Below are positions 1-5,211 of a DNA stretch of 5,211 nt, piece by piece (the stretch's first letter is position 1; the number at the start of each line of letters is the position of its first letter). A program made the position numbers and the translations under genes. Source of the DNA: Bacteroidales bacterium (GTDB lineage: Bacteria; Bacteroidota; Bacteroidia; Bacteroidales; DTU049); assembly GCA_018056215.1 (NCBI GenBank), contig JAGPGB010000092.1, positions 1 to 5,211 of the forward strand. Direction: 5' to 3'. Below the pieces are notes generated by a model, which saw nothing but the letters and a program-made list of their open reading frames with translations, made no database searches and was not told the origin of the DNA.

Positions 1-208
1 AAATATATTCGATGCAGTTAGGTAAATAAATAGCAATTTTATCTCCTTTTTTATAACCAAGATCTAATAAGCTATTAGCTAGTCTAAAACTACTTTCTTT
101 TAGTTGCAAATAATTATATTCTTTATCATTAGAGATAAAGGCGGTTTTTTCTCCATATTTGTCCGCTGCTTCGATAATTAATTGTCTTACATCTGGTCTA
201 GTTTCCAT
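1..208 (-). CDS. Acyl-CoA synthetase (AMP-binding superfamily), N-terminal fragment
   Basis: Partial gene reading leftward from an ATG at 206-208; 69 codons are visible before the window edge. The protein begins METRPDVRQLI and contains the N-terminal signature of ANL-superfamily acyl-CoA ligases: an early 'AADKYGEKTAFI' segment (about residues 14-25), a 'YNYLQLKE' segment (about 31-38), then 'ANSLLDLGYKKGDKIAIYLP' (about 44-63) followed by N-C-x-E-Y. Family members activate a carboxylic acid with ATP to an acyl-adenylate and then form the CoA thioester. The AMP-binding core and substrate pocket lie outside the window, so chain length (fatty acid, propionate, acetate or other) cannot be told. 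It is divergent from the methylmalonyl-CoA operon, so shared acyl-CoA metabolism is possible but not shown. No Shine-Dalgarno sequence precedes the ATG. This start was chosen because it gives the N-terminal length usual for the family and no better upstream ATG was seen. Confidence 0.88.
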   Translation of the reverse strand, partial: METRPDVRQLIIEAADKYGEKTAFISNDKEYNYLQLKESSFRLANSLLDLGYKKGDKIAIYLPNCIEYI

Positions 209-234
209 AACTATAAATATATTTTTTAGTATTG

Positions 235-242
235 CAAAAATA
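235..242 (-). promoter_or_regulatory. Candidate Bacteroidetes -7 element for the leftward acyl-CoA synthetase
   Basis: Read on the minus strand, 242 to 235 is TATTTTTG, matching the Bacteroidetes -7 consensus TAnnTTTG. It lies 26 nt upstream of the ATG at 208, so a transcript would have a leader of roughly 20 nt. No TTTG is present at the expected -33 distance, only runs of T, and in such AT-rich DNA a match can arise by chance, so this call is moderate to weak. Confidence 0.4.
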
Positions 243-267
243 GTAAAAAAAAACTTTATAAAAATGT

Positions 268-282
268 GTAAAAATTTTTTAC
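268..282. repeat. Short palindrome GTAAAAA-t-TTTTTAC, possible operator
   Basis: Seven-base arms (268-274 and 276-282) are perfect inverted repeats around one central T. The site lies just upstream of the candidate leftward -7 element, about where an activator or repressor of the acyl-CoA synthetase gene could bind. The arms are almost entirely A/T, so chance is a serious alternative in this background. Confidence 0.25.
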
Positions 283-375
283 TGAAATATTAGTTTATTT
301 AGAATAGTTTCTAAATATACAAATAAATTAGATAAAACATCATTATATTTATACATAAAAGTGTAATATTAAGAT

Positions 376-427
376 AAATAATTTTTTTGTTAATTATTAA
401 AAAAATCATATTTTAAAAAAATTATTT
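376..427. repeat. 13-bp perfect inverted repeat with 26-nt spacer
   Basis: The arm AAATAATTTTTTT at 376-388 is the exact reverse complement of AAAAAAATTATTT at 415-427, with a 26-nt AT-rich spacer. It ends 11 nt upstream of the -33 element of the mce promoter. Divergent genes need no terminator here, so a regulatory or topological role would fit better. The arms contain no G or C, and such repeats occur by chance in sequence this AT-rich. Confidence 0.3.
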
Positions 428-438
428 TTTCAATTTTG

Positions 439-470
439 TTTGTTTTTACATAAAAATTTTTCTACCTTTG
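439..470 (+). promoter_or_regulatory. Bacteroidetes-type promoter of the mce-mmd operon
   Basis: TTTG at 439-442 and TAccTTTG at 463-470 are separated by 20 nt, matching the Bacteroidetes primary sigma consensus (-33 TTTG, -7 TAnnTTTG). Transcription should start a few bases after 470, at about 474-477. The mce ATG is at 484, so the leader would be only about 7-10 nt, with no room for a Shine-Dalgarno sequence. No other comparably good promoter was noticed before the following four genes, so this one probably drives all five. Confidence 0.85.
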
Positions 471-483
471 CGAAAAAATATAT

Positions 484-894
484 ATGGATATATCGCATAT
501 AGAGCACATAGGCATAGCTGTAAAAAATTTAGACGAAAGCATAGAAAAGTACGAGAAATTATTTAATATAAAATGCTATGCTATCGAAGAGGTAAAAGAT
601 CAAAAAGTAAAAACAGCTTTTTTCAAAATAGGACAAACTAAAATAGAACTATTAGAGGGTACAGATCCCGATAGCGCAATATCAAAATTTATAGAAAAAC
701 GTGGTGAGGGAGTACAACATATCGCTTTTGCAGTAAAGAATATCGAGAACGTACTAGAAGAATTAAAAAATAAAAATGTTCAATTAATAGATGAAAAGCC
801 TAGAAGGGGAGCTGAAGGACTTAGTATAGCTTTTCTACATCCTAAAAGTACTGGTGGAGTATTAATTGAGCTATGTGAAAATAAAAACGATTAA
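484..894 (+). CDS. mce: Methylmalonyl-CoA epimerase
   Basis: A 136-residue cytoplasmic enzyme of the vicinal-oxygen-chelate (glyoxalase-like) fold that interconverts (R)- and (S)-methylmalonyl-CoA. It links methylmalonyl-CoA mutase to the decarboxylase encoded directly downstream. Two beta-alpha-beta-beta-beta modules are visible, one beginning 'HIEHIGIAVKNLDESI' (residues 5-20) and one beginning 'GEGVQHIAFAVKNI' (74-87). Likely divalent-metal ligands are His8, His79 and Glu129 (in VLIEL), with Glu55 (in KIELLE) as the probable fourth; the last assignment is by motif position only. The length is normal for the family. It is the first gene of the operon, 14 nt before mmdA. The start at 484 fits the conserved N-terminus, and the promoter lies so close upstream that the mRNA is nearly leaderless. 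Isoleucine codons are 12 ATA, 3 ATC and 1 ATT, unlike the ATT preference seen in mmdB. Confidence 0.95.
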   Translation: MDISHIEHIGIAVKNLDESIEKYEKLFNIKCYAIEEVKDQKVKTAFFKIGQTKIELLEGTDPDSAISKFIEKRGEGVQHIAFAVKNIENVLEELKNKNVQLIDEKPRRGAEGLSIAFLHPKSTGGVLIELCENKND

Positions 895-908
895 AATAAT
901 CAATATTC

Positions 909-2468
909 ATGTCAATAGAAAAAAAAATAGAACAATTATTAGAAAAGCGAAAGCAAGCTTTATTAGGCGGTGGTCAAAAGCGAATAGAATCGCAACATGC
1001 CAAAGGTAAATTGACAGCACGCGAAAGAATTAACATTTTACTAGATGAGGGCTCTTTTGAAGAGTTTGATATGTTTGTAACCCATCGATGTACAGATTTT
1101 GGTCTAGACAAAGAACAATATTATGGTGATGGTGTTATCACTGGTTATGGTACCATTGATGGTAGACTAGTATATGTTTTTTCTCAAGATTTTACTGTTT
1201 TTGGTGGTTCATTGTCTGAATCTTACGCAGAAAAGATTTGCAAAATAATGGATTTAGCCATGGAAAATGGAGCCCCAGTAATAGGTATAAATGATTCTGG
1301 TGGAGCTCGTATACAAGAAGGTGTGCGCAGTTTAGCAGGATATGCAGATATTTTTGAAAGAAATATTTTGTCATCAGGAGTGATACCTCAAATAAGTGCT
1401 GTTTTTGGTCCCTGTGCTGGTGGAGCTGTATATTCACCTGCTTTGACTGATTTTATTGTTATGTCTAAGCAAAATAGCTATATGTTCGTTACTGGTCCTA
1501 AAGTTGTAAAAACTGTTACTGGTGAAGTAGTAACTGATGACGAACTAGGTGGTCCTGATGTACACGCCTCAAAATCAGGTGTTGCTCATTTCGTGGCTAA
1601 TACAGAAGAAGAAGGACTTTTACTTATTCGTAAATTGTTTAGCTATTTACCTTCTAATAATTTAGAAGATCCTCCATTTGTCGATACTAATGATCCAATT
1701 GATAGAATGGATGATTATCTGAATTTCATCATTCCAGATAATCCAAATAAACCATATGACGTCAAAGAGGTAATAACAAGAATAGTAGATAATGGAGAAT
1801 TTCTAGAAGTACATGGTCAGTATGCTCAAAATATTGTTGTTGGCTTTGCTAGAATGGGTGGCATGAGTGTGGGAATAGTAGCTAATCAACCTAATTATCT
1901 AGCGGGTGTTTTAGATATTAATGCATCTAGAAAAGGTGCAAGATTTGTAAGATTTTGTGATGCTTTTAACATTCCTATCATTACTTTAGTAGATGTACCA
2001 GGCTTCATGCCAGGTACTACACAAGAATATGGTGGTATAATAGTTCATGGAGCTAAATTACTTTTCGCATATGGTGAGGCAACAGTTCCTAAAATTACTG
2101 TTACTTTAAGAAAGTCCTATGGTGGAGCTCATGACGTGATGGGTTGTAAACAATTAAGAGCAGACATTAACTATGCATGGCCTACAGCTGAAATTGCTGT
2201 AATGGGAGCTAGTGGTGCAATAGAAATCCTAGAAAGAAAAAATATTTTAGCTATTGAGGATGAAGAGGAAAGAAAAAAATATATAGAAAACAAAATCAAC
2301 GAATATACCGAAAAATTTTGCTCCCCATTCGAAGCTGCTAGATATGGTTATATAGATGATATCATTGAGCCTAGAAACACAAGATATAGAATCATTCGCT
2401 CTCTAATGTCTCTATCTACTAAAAAACAAAATTTGCCACCTAAAAAACATTCTAATTGTCCTTTATAA
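909..2468 (+). CDS. mmdA: Methylmalonyl-CoA decarboxylase alpha subunit (carboxyltransferase)
   Basis: A 519-residue biotin-dependent carboxyltransferase of the PccB/MmdA family. In the inferred complex it moves the carboxyl group of (S)-methylmalonyl-CoA to biotin on MmdC, releasing propionyl-CoA. The two crotonase-like halves are clear. The N-terminal half has 'GGGQKRIESQH..GKLTARER' (20-40), FGGSLSE (98-104), NDSGGARIQEGV (128-139) and the oxyanion-hole segment GPCAGGA (167-173). The C-terminal half has 'LAGVLDINASRKGARFVRFC' (331-350), VDVPGFMPGT (361-370), YGGAHDVMG (404-412) and YAWPTAEIAVMGA (422-434). The C-terminus KKHSNCPL resembles the family's usual KHGNIPL ending. Length is typical. 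The family also contains propionyl-CoA carboxylase beta chains, and sequence alone separates them poorly. The call rests on adjacent mmdB and oadG-type genes and on no biotin carboxylase gene in the operon. It starts 14 nt after mce without a Shine-Dalgarno motif. Confidence 0.93.
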   Translation: MSIEKKIEQLLEKRKQALLGGGQKRIESQHAKGKLTARERINILLDEGSFEEFDMFVTHRCTDFGLDKEQYYGDGVITGYGTIDGRLVYVFSQDFTVFGGSLSESYAEKICKIMDLAMENGAPVIGINDSGGARIQEGVRSLAGYADIFERNILSSGVIPQISAVFGPCAGGAVYSPALTDFIVMSKQNSYMFVTGPKVVKTVTGEVVTDDELGGPDVHASKSGVAHFVANTEEEGLLLIRKLFSYLPSNNLEDPPFVDTNDPIDRMDDYLNFIIPDNPNKPYDVKEVITRIVDNGEFLEVHGQYAQNIVVGFARMGGMSVGIVANQPNYLAGVLDINASRKGARFVRFCDAFNIPIITLVDVPGFMPGTTQEYGGIIVHGAKLLFAYGEATVPKITVTLRKSYGGAHDVMGCKQLRADINYAWPTAEIAVMGASGAIEILERKNILAIEDEEERKKYIENKINEYTEKFCSPFEAARYGYIDDIIEPRNTRYRIIRSLMSLSTKKQNLPPKKHSNCPL

Positions 2469-2478
2469 TTGTGTTATT

Positions 2479-3411
2479 ATGAAAAAAATAATTTTATTTA
2501 TTACACTTTTATTATTTGGAGTAACTATTTTTTCACAAACAATAGCTGATATTAGAATTAATGAGTTCTCTCCTAATTATAATGGTGATTTAATAAATCC
2601 TTTAGGTAATAAAAGTCCCTGGATAGAGCTTTATAATACTTCTCTGGTTTCATTAAATGTAGGTACAATGTATCTAACTGATGATAGAAATGATCTAAAA
2701 AAATATCAACTACCTAAAAGTGATGAATTAAAAATATCTGCTAATGGTTTTTTGATTATTTATTTAGATACTTCTAAACATTTTCATCCTACTGTGGCAT
2801 CTTTATCTGCTGAGACTGGATATTTAGCTTTAGTTTTATCTGATGGTAGAACTATAGTGGATTCTGTGATTTATGATCCTAAATTAATAACAGATGGAAC
2901 TTTTCTAAGCCGTACTATTGATGGAGCTGGCAACTGGGAAATTACAGATATTAGTACTCCATTATTATCTAATGATATAAAAATTTATGAATCTCCAAAT
3001 GAAATAGTAAAAAGATTAGACCCGTATGGTATTGGAATATCTATAATTTGTTTTTTTATTGTGATTATAATTTTGATTATGCTTTATTTAGCTTTCTACT
3101 ACATATGGAAAATTAAAAGACCAGTAGTAAAAACTAAAAGAGTAGAAATCAAAAAAGAAGGTGAAGACTTTAAAACTGAAATTATTCACAATGAAGAAGA
3201 AATTAGTAGCGAAGTATTAGCTACTATCGGTACTGCCCTTCACTTATATCTATTAAGTATGCATGATTATGAGAATGGAATTATTACAATAAAAAAGGTT
3301 ACTAAACCATATTCACCCTGGAGCTCTAAGCTCTATAATTTAACACCAACCCCTCAAAAAATTAATTTACCTAAAAAAATAATTTATGAAAAAAATAGAC
3401 CTAACAATTAA
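2479..3411 (+). CDS. OadG/MmdD-type Na+ pump small subunit with periplasmic lamin tail domain
   Basis: A 310-residue membrane protein, far longer than the roughly 80-120 residues of classical OadG or MmdD subunits. Residues 1-20 form a signal peptide (Lys-Lys, hydrophobic core, likely cleavage after FSQ). Residues about 25-165 resemble a lamin tail domain: 'RINEFSP' (26-32), 'SPWIELYNTS' (46-55), 'MYLTDD' (64-69), 'NGFLIIYLD' (89-97), 'VDSVIYDP' (127-134) and 'GNWEITDISTPLLSND' (151-166). One transmembrane helix follows (about 184-209), then a basic segment (K-I-K-R...), placing the tail in the cytoplasm. The tail carries the OadG-like part: 'EVLATIGTALHLYL' (245-258) and 'ITIKKVTKPYSPWSSKLYNL' (269-288). 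OadG subunits organise the alpha, beta and biotin subunits. The lamin tail domain's role is unknown; adhesion to envelope components is a guess. The gene starts 10 nt after mmdA, and its last 26 nt overlap mmdC. Confidence 0.85.
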   Translation: MKKIILFITLLLFGVTIFSQTIADIRINEFSPNYNGDLINPLGNKSPWIELYNTSLVSLNVGTMYLTDDRNDLKKYQLPKSDELKISANGFLIIYLDTSKHFHPTVASLSAETGYLALVLSDGRTIVDSVIYDPKLITDGTFLSRTIDGAGNWEITDISTPLLSNDIKIYESPNEIVKRLDPYGIGISIICFFIVIIILIMLYLAFYYIWKIKRPVVKTKRVEIKKEGEDFKTEIIHNEEEISSEVLATIGTALHLYLLSMHDYENGIITIKKVTKPYSPWSSKLYNLTPTPQKINLPKKIIYEKNRPNN

Positions 3412-3814
3412 TGGAAATAAATATAGTGTAGAAATAGGAAATATTGATGGTAACCAAATAGAAGTAAATGTAAATGGTACCTTCTACAATGTAGAATTAT
3501 CAAAAGATATTGAAATTCCTAAAACCCCAACTTTGGTATCTACCGTTGTTAATAAGGCTGTGAAAGAAACTATTCCAGAGCAGACCACTAGTGTAGCTAC
3601 TAGACCAATTAATTCACCCTTACCTGGTGTAGTATTAAATGTATTAGTGAAAGAAGGTGATACTGTCCAACGAGGACAAAATCTAGTGATTATCGAAGCT
3701 ATGAAAATGGAAAATGAAATCAAAGCTGATGGTCCTGGAATAGTAAAAAGAATTCTTGTGCATAAAGGTGATACTATTAGTGAAGGTCAAACTTTAGTAG
3801 AAATAGGAGGATAA
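3386..3814 (+). CDS. mmdC: Biotin carboxyl carrier subunit of methylmalonyl-CoA decarboxylase
   Basis: A 142-residue carrier protein that shuttles CO2 as carboxybiotin between MmdA in the cytoplasm and MmdB in the membrane. Residues 1-38 form the usual N-terminal segment (LTINGNKYSVEI, then VNVNGTFYNVEL). A flexible linker rich in Pro, Thr, Val and Lys spans about 40-75. The biotinyl domain runs from about 76 to 141, with SPLPGVVLNVLVKEGD (77-92), the biotinylation motif E-A-M-K-M-E-N (Lys107 is the attachment site) and a closing GQTLVEIGG. Biotin would be attached by BirA encoded elsewhere. The start at 3386 lies inside the previous gene, giving a 26-nt overlap. It is kept because the residues it adds match the conserved N-terminus, and the next ATG at 3411 is out of frame. 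Oxaloacetate decarboxylase carriers look similar, but no OadA-type carboxyltransferase is nearby. Confidence 0.93.
   Translation: MKKIDLTINGNKYSVEIGNIDGNQIEVNVNGTFYNVELSKDIEIPKTPTLVSTVVNKAVKETIPEQTTSVATRPINSPLPGVVLNVLVKEGDTVQRGQNLVIIEAMKMENEIKADGPGIVKRILVHKGDTISEGQTLVEIGG
3805..3810 (+). promoter_or_regulatory. AGGAGG Shine-Dalgarno-like site before mmdB
   Basis: AGGAGG ends 7 nt before the mmdB ATG at 3818, ideal spacing for a ribosome binding site. It is the only clear Shine-Dalgarno-like sequence before a gene start in this window. It is made by the last sense codons of mmdC (ATA GGA GGA, Ile-Gly-Gly), so it may reflect protein sequence instead of translation control. Bacteroidetes ribosomes generally make little use of such sites. 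Confidence 0.5.
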
Positions 3815-3817
3815 GAT

Positions 3818-4972
3818 ATGAATTTTTTAAATTTCGTCGTAGATAATTTAGAGAAGTTTCTAGAATATACTGCTTTTGCTAATATGAGCTGGGGTAATCT
3901 AATTATGATAATTGTGGGGCTTATTTTCATTGCTTTAGCAATTATTAAACAATATGAGCCTTATTTACTAGTTCCTATTGGTTTTGGTATCATTCTAGGT
4001 AATATAGCATCAGTTCCTGGCTTGCAAATAGGAATATACGAAGAAGGTAGTGTTTTAAATTATTTATACTTTGGTGTAATAAAAGGTATTTATCCACCAT
4101 TAATCTTTCTAGGTATTGGAGCTATGACTGATTTCAGTGCTTTATTATCTAATCCAAAATTATTTATTATTGGTGCTGCAGCTCAATTAGGTATTTTTGG
4201 TGCTTTAATACTGGCTCTTTTATTTGGTTATACACCCACTGAGGCTGGAGCTATCGGAATAATAGGTGGTGCAGATGGACCTACAGCTATATTTTTAAGC
4301 TCTAGGTTAGCTCCACACTTAATAGGAGCTATAGCAATCTCTGCATATAGCTATATGGCATTAGTACCTGTCATTCAGCCTCCTATAATGCGTGCTATGA
4401 CTACTAAAAAAGAAAGATTAATACGTATGAAACCACCACGCGCCATTTCTAAAAGAGAAAAAATATTATTTCCTCTTTTAGGAATTTTACTCACTACTTT
4501 AATAGTTCCTTCAGGTTTACCTTTATTAGGAATGTTATTTTTTGGTAACTTACTTCGTGAAAGTGGCGTTACACGTAGATTAGCCGAAACTGCTAGTGGA
4601 CCTATGCTAGATATTGTTACTATTTTGATTGGCTTGACAGTAGGAGCATCGACTCAGGCTTCTACATTTCTGACAGTTAAATCTTTAGGTATTTTTGCTT
4701 TAGGAGCTGCATCTTTCATGATTGCTACTTTTGGTGGTGTCCTTGGCGTTAAAATTATGAATTTATTTATTAAAAAACCAGAGAATAAAATTAATCCTTT
4801 GATAGGTAATGCAGGTGTATCTGCTGTACCAGATGCTGCACGAGTGTCTGAAATGATAGGATTAGAGTATGATCCATCAAACCATTTACTTATGCATGCT
4901 ATGGGACCTAATGTAGCTGGTGTGATAGGTAGTGCTGTGGCTGCTGGTCTTTTGCTAAGCTTTTTAGCTTAA
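3818..4972 (+). CDS. mmdB: Na+-pumping methylmalonyl-CoA decarboxylase beta subunit
   Basis: A 384-residue integral membrane protein of the OadB/MmdB/GcdB family that decarboxylates carboxybiotin and couples this to Na+ export across the inner membrane. Several hydrophobic segments are visible, for example about 27-43, 48-61, 113-137, 168-187, 217-243, 263-280 and 290-318. Family motifs are GFGIILGN (55-62), PPLIFLGIGAMTDF (93-106), GAIGIIGGADGPTAIF (144-159), SAYSYMALVPVIQPP (175-189) and NPLIGNAGVSAVPDAARVS (326-344). The residues I recall as important in Klebsiella OadB (Asp203, Tyr229, Asn373, Gly377, Ser382, Arg389) map with matching spacing to Asp153, Tyr179, Asn326, Gly330, Ser335 and Arg342, so the ion and proton pathway looks intact. 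Length is close to Veillonella-type MmdB and shorter than Klebsiella OadB. It starts 3 nt after mmdC and is the last gene of the operon. Ion specificity (Na+ versus H+) is inferred from the family. Confidence 0.95.
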   Translation: MNFLNFVVDNLEKFLEYTAFANMSWGNLIMIIVGLIFIALAIIKQYEPYLLVPIGFGIILGNIASVPGLQIGIYEEGSVLNYLYFGVIKGIYPPLIFLGIGAMTDFSALLSNPKLFIIGAAAQLGIFGALILALLFGYTPTEAGAIGIIGGADGPTAIFLSSRLAPHLIGAIAISAYSYMALVPVIQPPIMRAMTTKKERLIRMKPPRAISKREKILFPLLGILLTTLIVPSGLPLLGMLFFGNLLRESGVTRRLAETASGPMLDIVTILIGLTVGASTQASTFLTVKSLGIFALGAASFMIATFGGVLGVKIMNLFIKKPENKINPLIGNAGVSAVPDAARVSEMIGLEYDPSNHLLMHAMGPNVAGVIGSAVAAGLLLSFLA

Positions 4973-4998
4973 TTGTTTTTAAAAATAAATTATTTTTT

Positions 4999-5039
4999 TA
5001 AAAAAGAACATTCATTTGAATGTTCTTTTTTATTTTTTT
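4999..5039 (+). terminator. Rho-independent terminator of the mce-mmd operon
   Basis: The arm AAAAAAGAACATTC (5000-5013) pairs perfectly with GAATGTTCTTTTTT (5018-5031) around the 4-nt loop ATTT; a further T-A pair joins 4999 and 5032. A T tract follows at 5033-5039. It begins 27 nt after the mmdB stop, the expected place. On the other strand the stem is also followed by T-rich sequence, so it could work in both directions, although no convergent gene needs it here. Confidence 0.9.
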
Positions 5040-5057
5040 CATATTAAAATTTTTATA

Positions 5058-5065
5058 TACATTTG
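5058..5065 (+). promoter_or_regulatory. Bacteroidetes -7 element of the purE promoter
   Basis: TAcaTTTG matches the TAnnTTTG consensus and ends 18 nt before the purE ATG, which predicts a leader of roughly 7-14 nt. No clear TTTG is present at the -33 position; that region is the T tract of the preceding terminator, so terminator and promoter abut or overlap. The same short spacing from element to ATG is seen at mce. Confidence 0.7.
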
Positions 5066-5083
5066 CTTATAAATATAATAAAT

Positions 5084-5211
5084 ATGATTTCGATAATAAT
5101 GGGAAGCTTTTCAGATTTTGATATTATTAAAAAAGCTATTGATACATTAACTGATTTTGACATTGAATATGATGTACAAATTTTATCTGCACATAGAACA
5201 CCTGATGAGAC
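5084..5211 (+). CDS. purE: N5-carboxyaminoimidazole ribonucleotide mutase, N-terminal fragment
   Basis: The first 42 codons of a gene cut by the right edge. The protein starts MISIIMGSFSD and shows the PurE phosphate and substrate-binding signatures GS-x-SD (residues 7-11) and SAHRTP (35-40), separated by the usual helix (IIKKAIDTL). PurE moves the carboxyl group of N5-CAIR to C4 to give CAIR in purine synthesis. The visible part resembles the bacterial class I enzyme, though class II AIR carboxylases share these motifs and the distinguishing parts are missing. The ATG at 5084 gives the normal N-terminal length; an internal ATG at 5099 would remove the first beta strand. No Shine-Dalgarno sequence is present. 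It has its own promoter after the operon terminator, so it is probably an independent unit from the decarboxylase genes. Confidence 0.92.
   Translation, partial: MISIIMGSFSDFDIIKKAIDTLTDFDIEYDVQILSAHRTPDE

Larger units (their letters stand above)
209..483. other. AT-rich divergent intergenic region
   Basis: This region separates the leftward acyl-CoA synthetase from the rightward mce operon. Only 30 of the 240 bases from 241 to 480 are G or C. I see no coding sequence, tRNA or other structured RNA. It holds the strong mce promoter at 439-470, a weaker leftward -7 element at 235-242, a short palindrome at 268-282 and a longer inverted repeat at 376-427. The remainder is A- and T-tracts, which may bend DNA or bind nucleoid proteins, but nothing specific can be assigned. 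Confidence 0.7.

Noticed and set aside
209..483. Riboswitch (for example cobalamin) or small RNA upstream of mce
   Set aside because: A B12 riboswitch would make sense next to methylmalonyl-CoA metabolism, but the region is nearly all A/T, shows none of the expected GC-containing stems, and the promoter lies only about 14 nt before the ATG, leaving no room for a leader structure.
1348..1357. TATTTTTG match to the -7 promoter consensus inside mmdA
   Set aside because: It is in coding sequence, lacks a -33 partner I could see, and no gene start follows closely; expected by chance in AT-rich DNA.
1192..1437. Open frame on the minus strand inside mmdA (81 codons)
   Set aside because: It lies wholly inside the well-supported mmdA gene, its translation resembles no family I know, and it has no promoter or start context of its own.
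909..2468. Reading the carboxyltransferase as propionyl-CoA carboxylase beta chain or glutaconyl-CoA decarboxylase alpha subunit
   Set aside because: The adjacent methylmalonyl-CoA epimerase, mmdB-type gene and lack of a biotin carboxylase fit methylmalonyl-CoA decarboxylase better, though the protein alone would not decide it.
3484..3723. Open frame on the minus strand inside mmdC (79 codons)
   Set aside because: It lies opposite the conserved biotinyl domain and is best explained by low stop-codon density there; no independent evidence of coding.

Overview
The window looks like a low-GC (about 30% by eye) chromosomal segment from an anaerobic or fermentative member of the Bacteroidetes, probably Bacteroidales-like. 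Three things support this. Promoters match the Bacteroidetes pattern TTTG-N20-TAnnTTTG. Most genes have no Shine-Dalgarno sequence. The gene set is the one used to form propionate from succinate, including a lamin-tail-domain form of the small pump subunit that I associate with this phylum. The genus cannot be named from the sequence.

Layout. Positions 1-208 (minus strand) hold the N-terminal 69 codons of an acyl-CoA synthetase of the AMP-binding superfamily, cut by the window edge. Positions 209-483 are a very AT-rich divergent intergenic region (30 G/C in 240 bases over 241-480) with a strong promoter for the rightward operon, a weaker candidate for the leftward gene, and two inverted repeats of uncertain meaning. 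Positions 484-4972 are a tight five-gene operon on the plus strand: methylmalonyl-CoA epimerase (mce), carboxyltransferase alpha subunit (mmdA), an OadG/MmdD-type small subunit carrying an extracytoplasmic lamin tail domain, a biotin carrier protein (mmdC) and the membrane beta subunit (mmdB). Intergenic gaps are 14, 10, -26 and 3 nt. A 14-bp perfect hairpin followed by a T tract (5000-5039) ends the operon. A TAcaTTTG promoter element then precedes purE, which starts at 5084 and runs off the right edge.

How the genes work together. Epimerase converts (R)-methylmalonyl-CoA, the product of B12-dependent methylmalonyl-CoA mutase (not in the window), to the (S)-epimer. MmdA transfers its carboxyl group to biotin on MmdC, giving propionyl-CoA. 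MmdB decarboxylates carboxybiotin and exports Na+. The OadG-like subunit should hold the complex together at the membrane. No biotin carboxylase is present in the operon, which favours the Na+-pumping decarboxylase reading over ATP-dependent propionyl-CoA carboxylase.

Nothing here is a wholly unknown system. The least understood part is the lamin tail domain that the small pump subunit appears to display in the periplasm.
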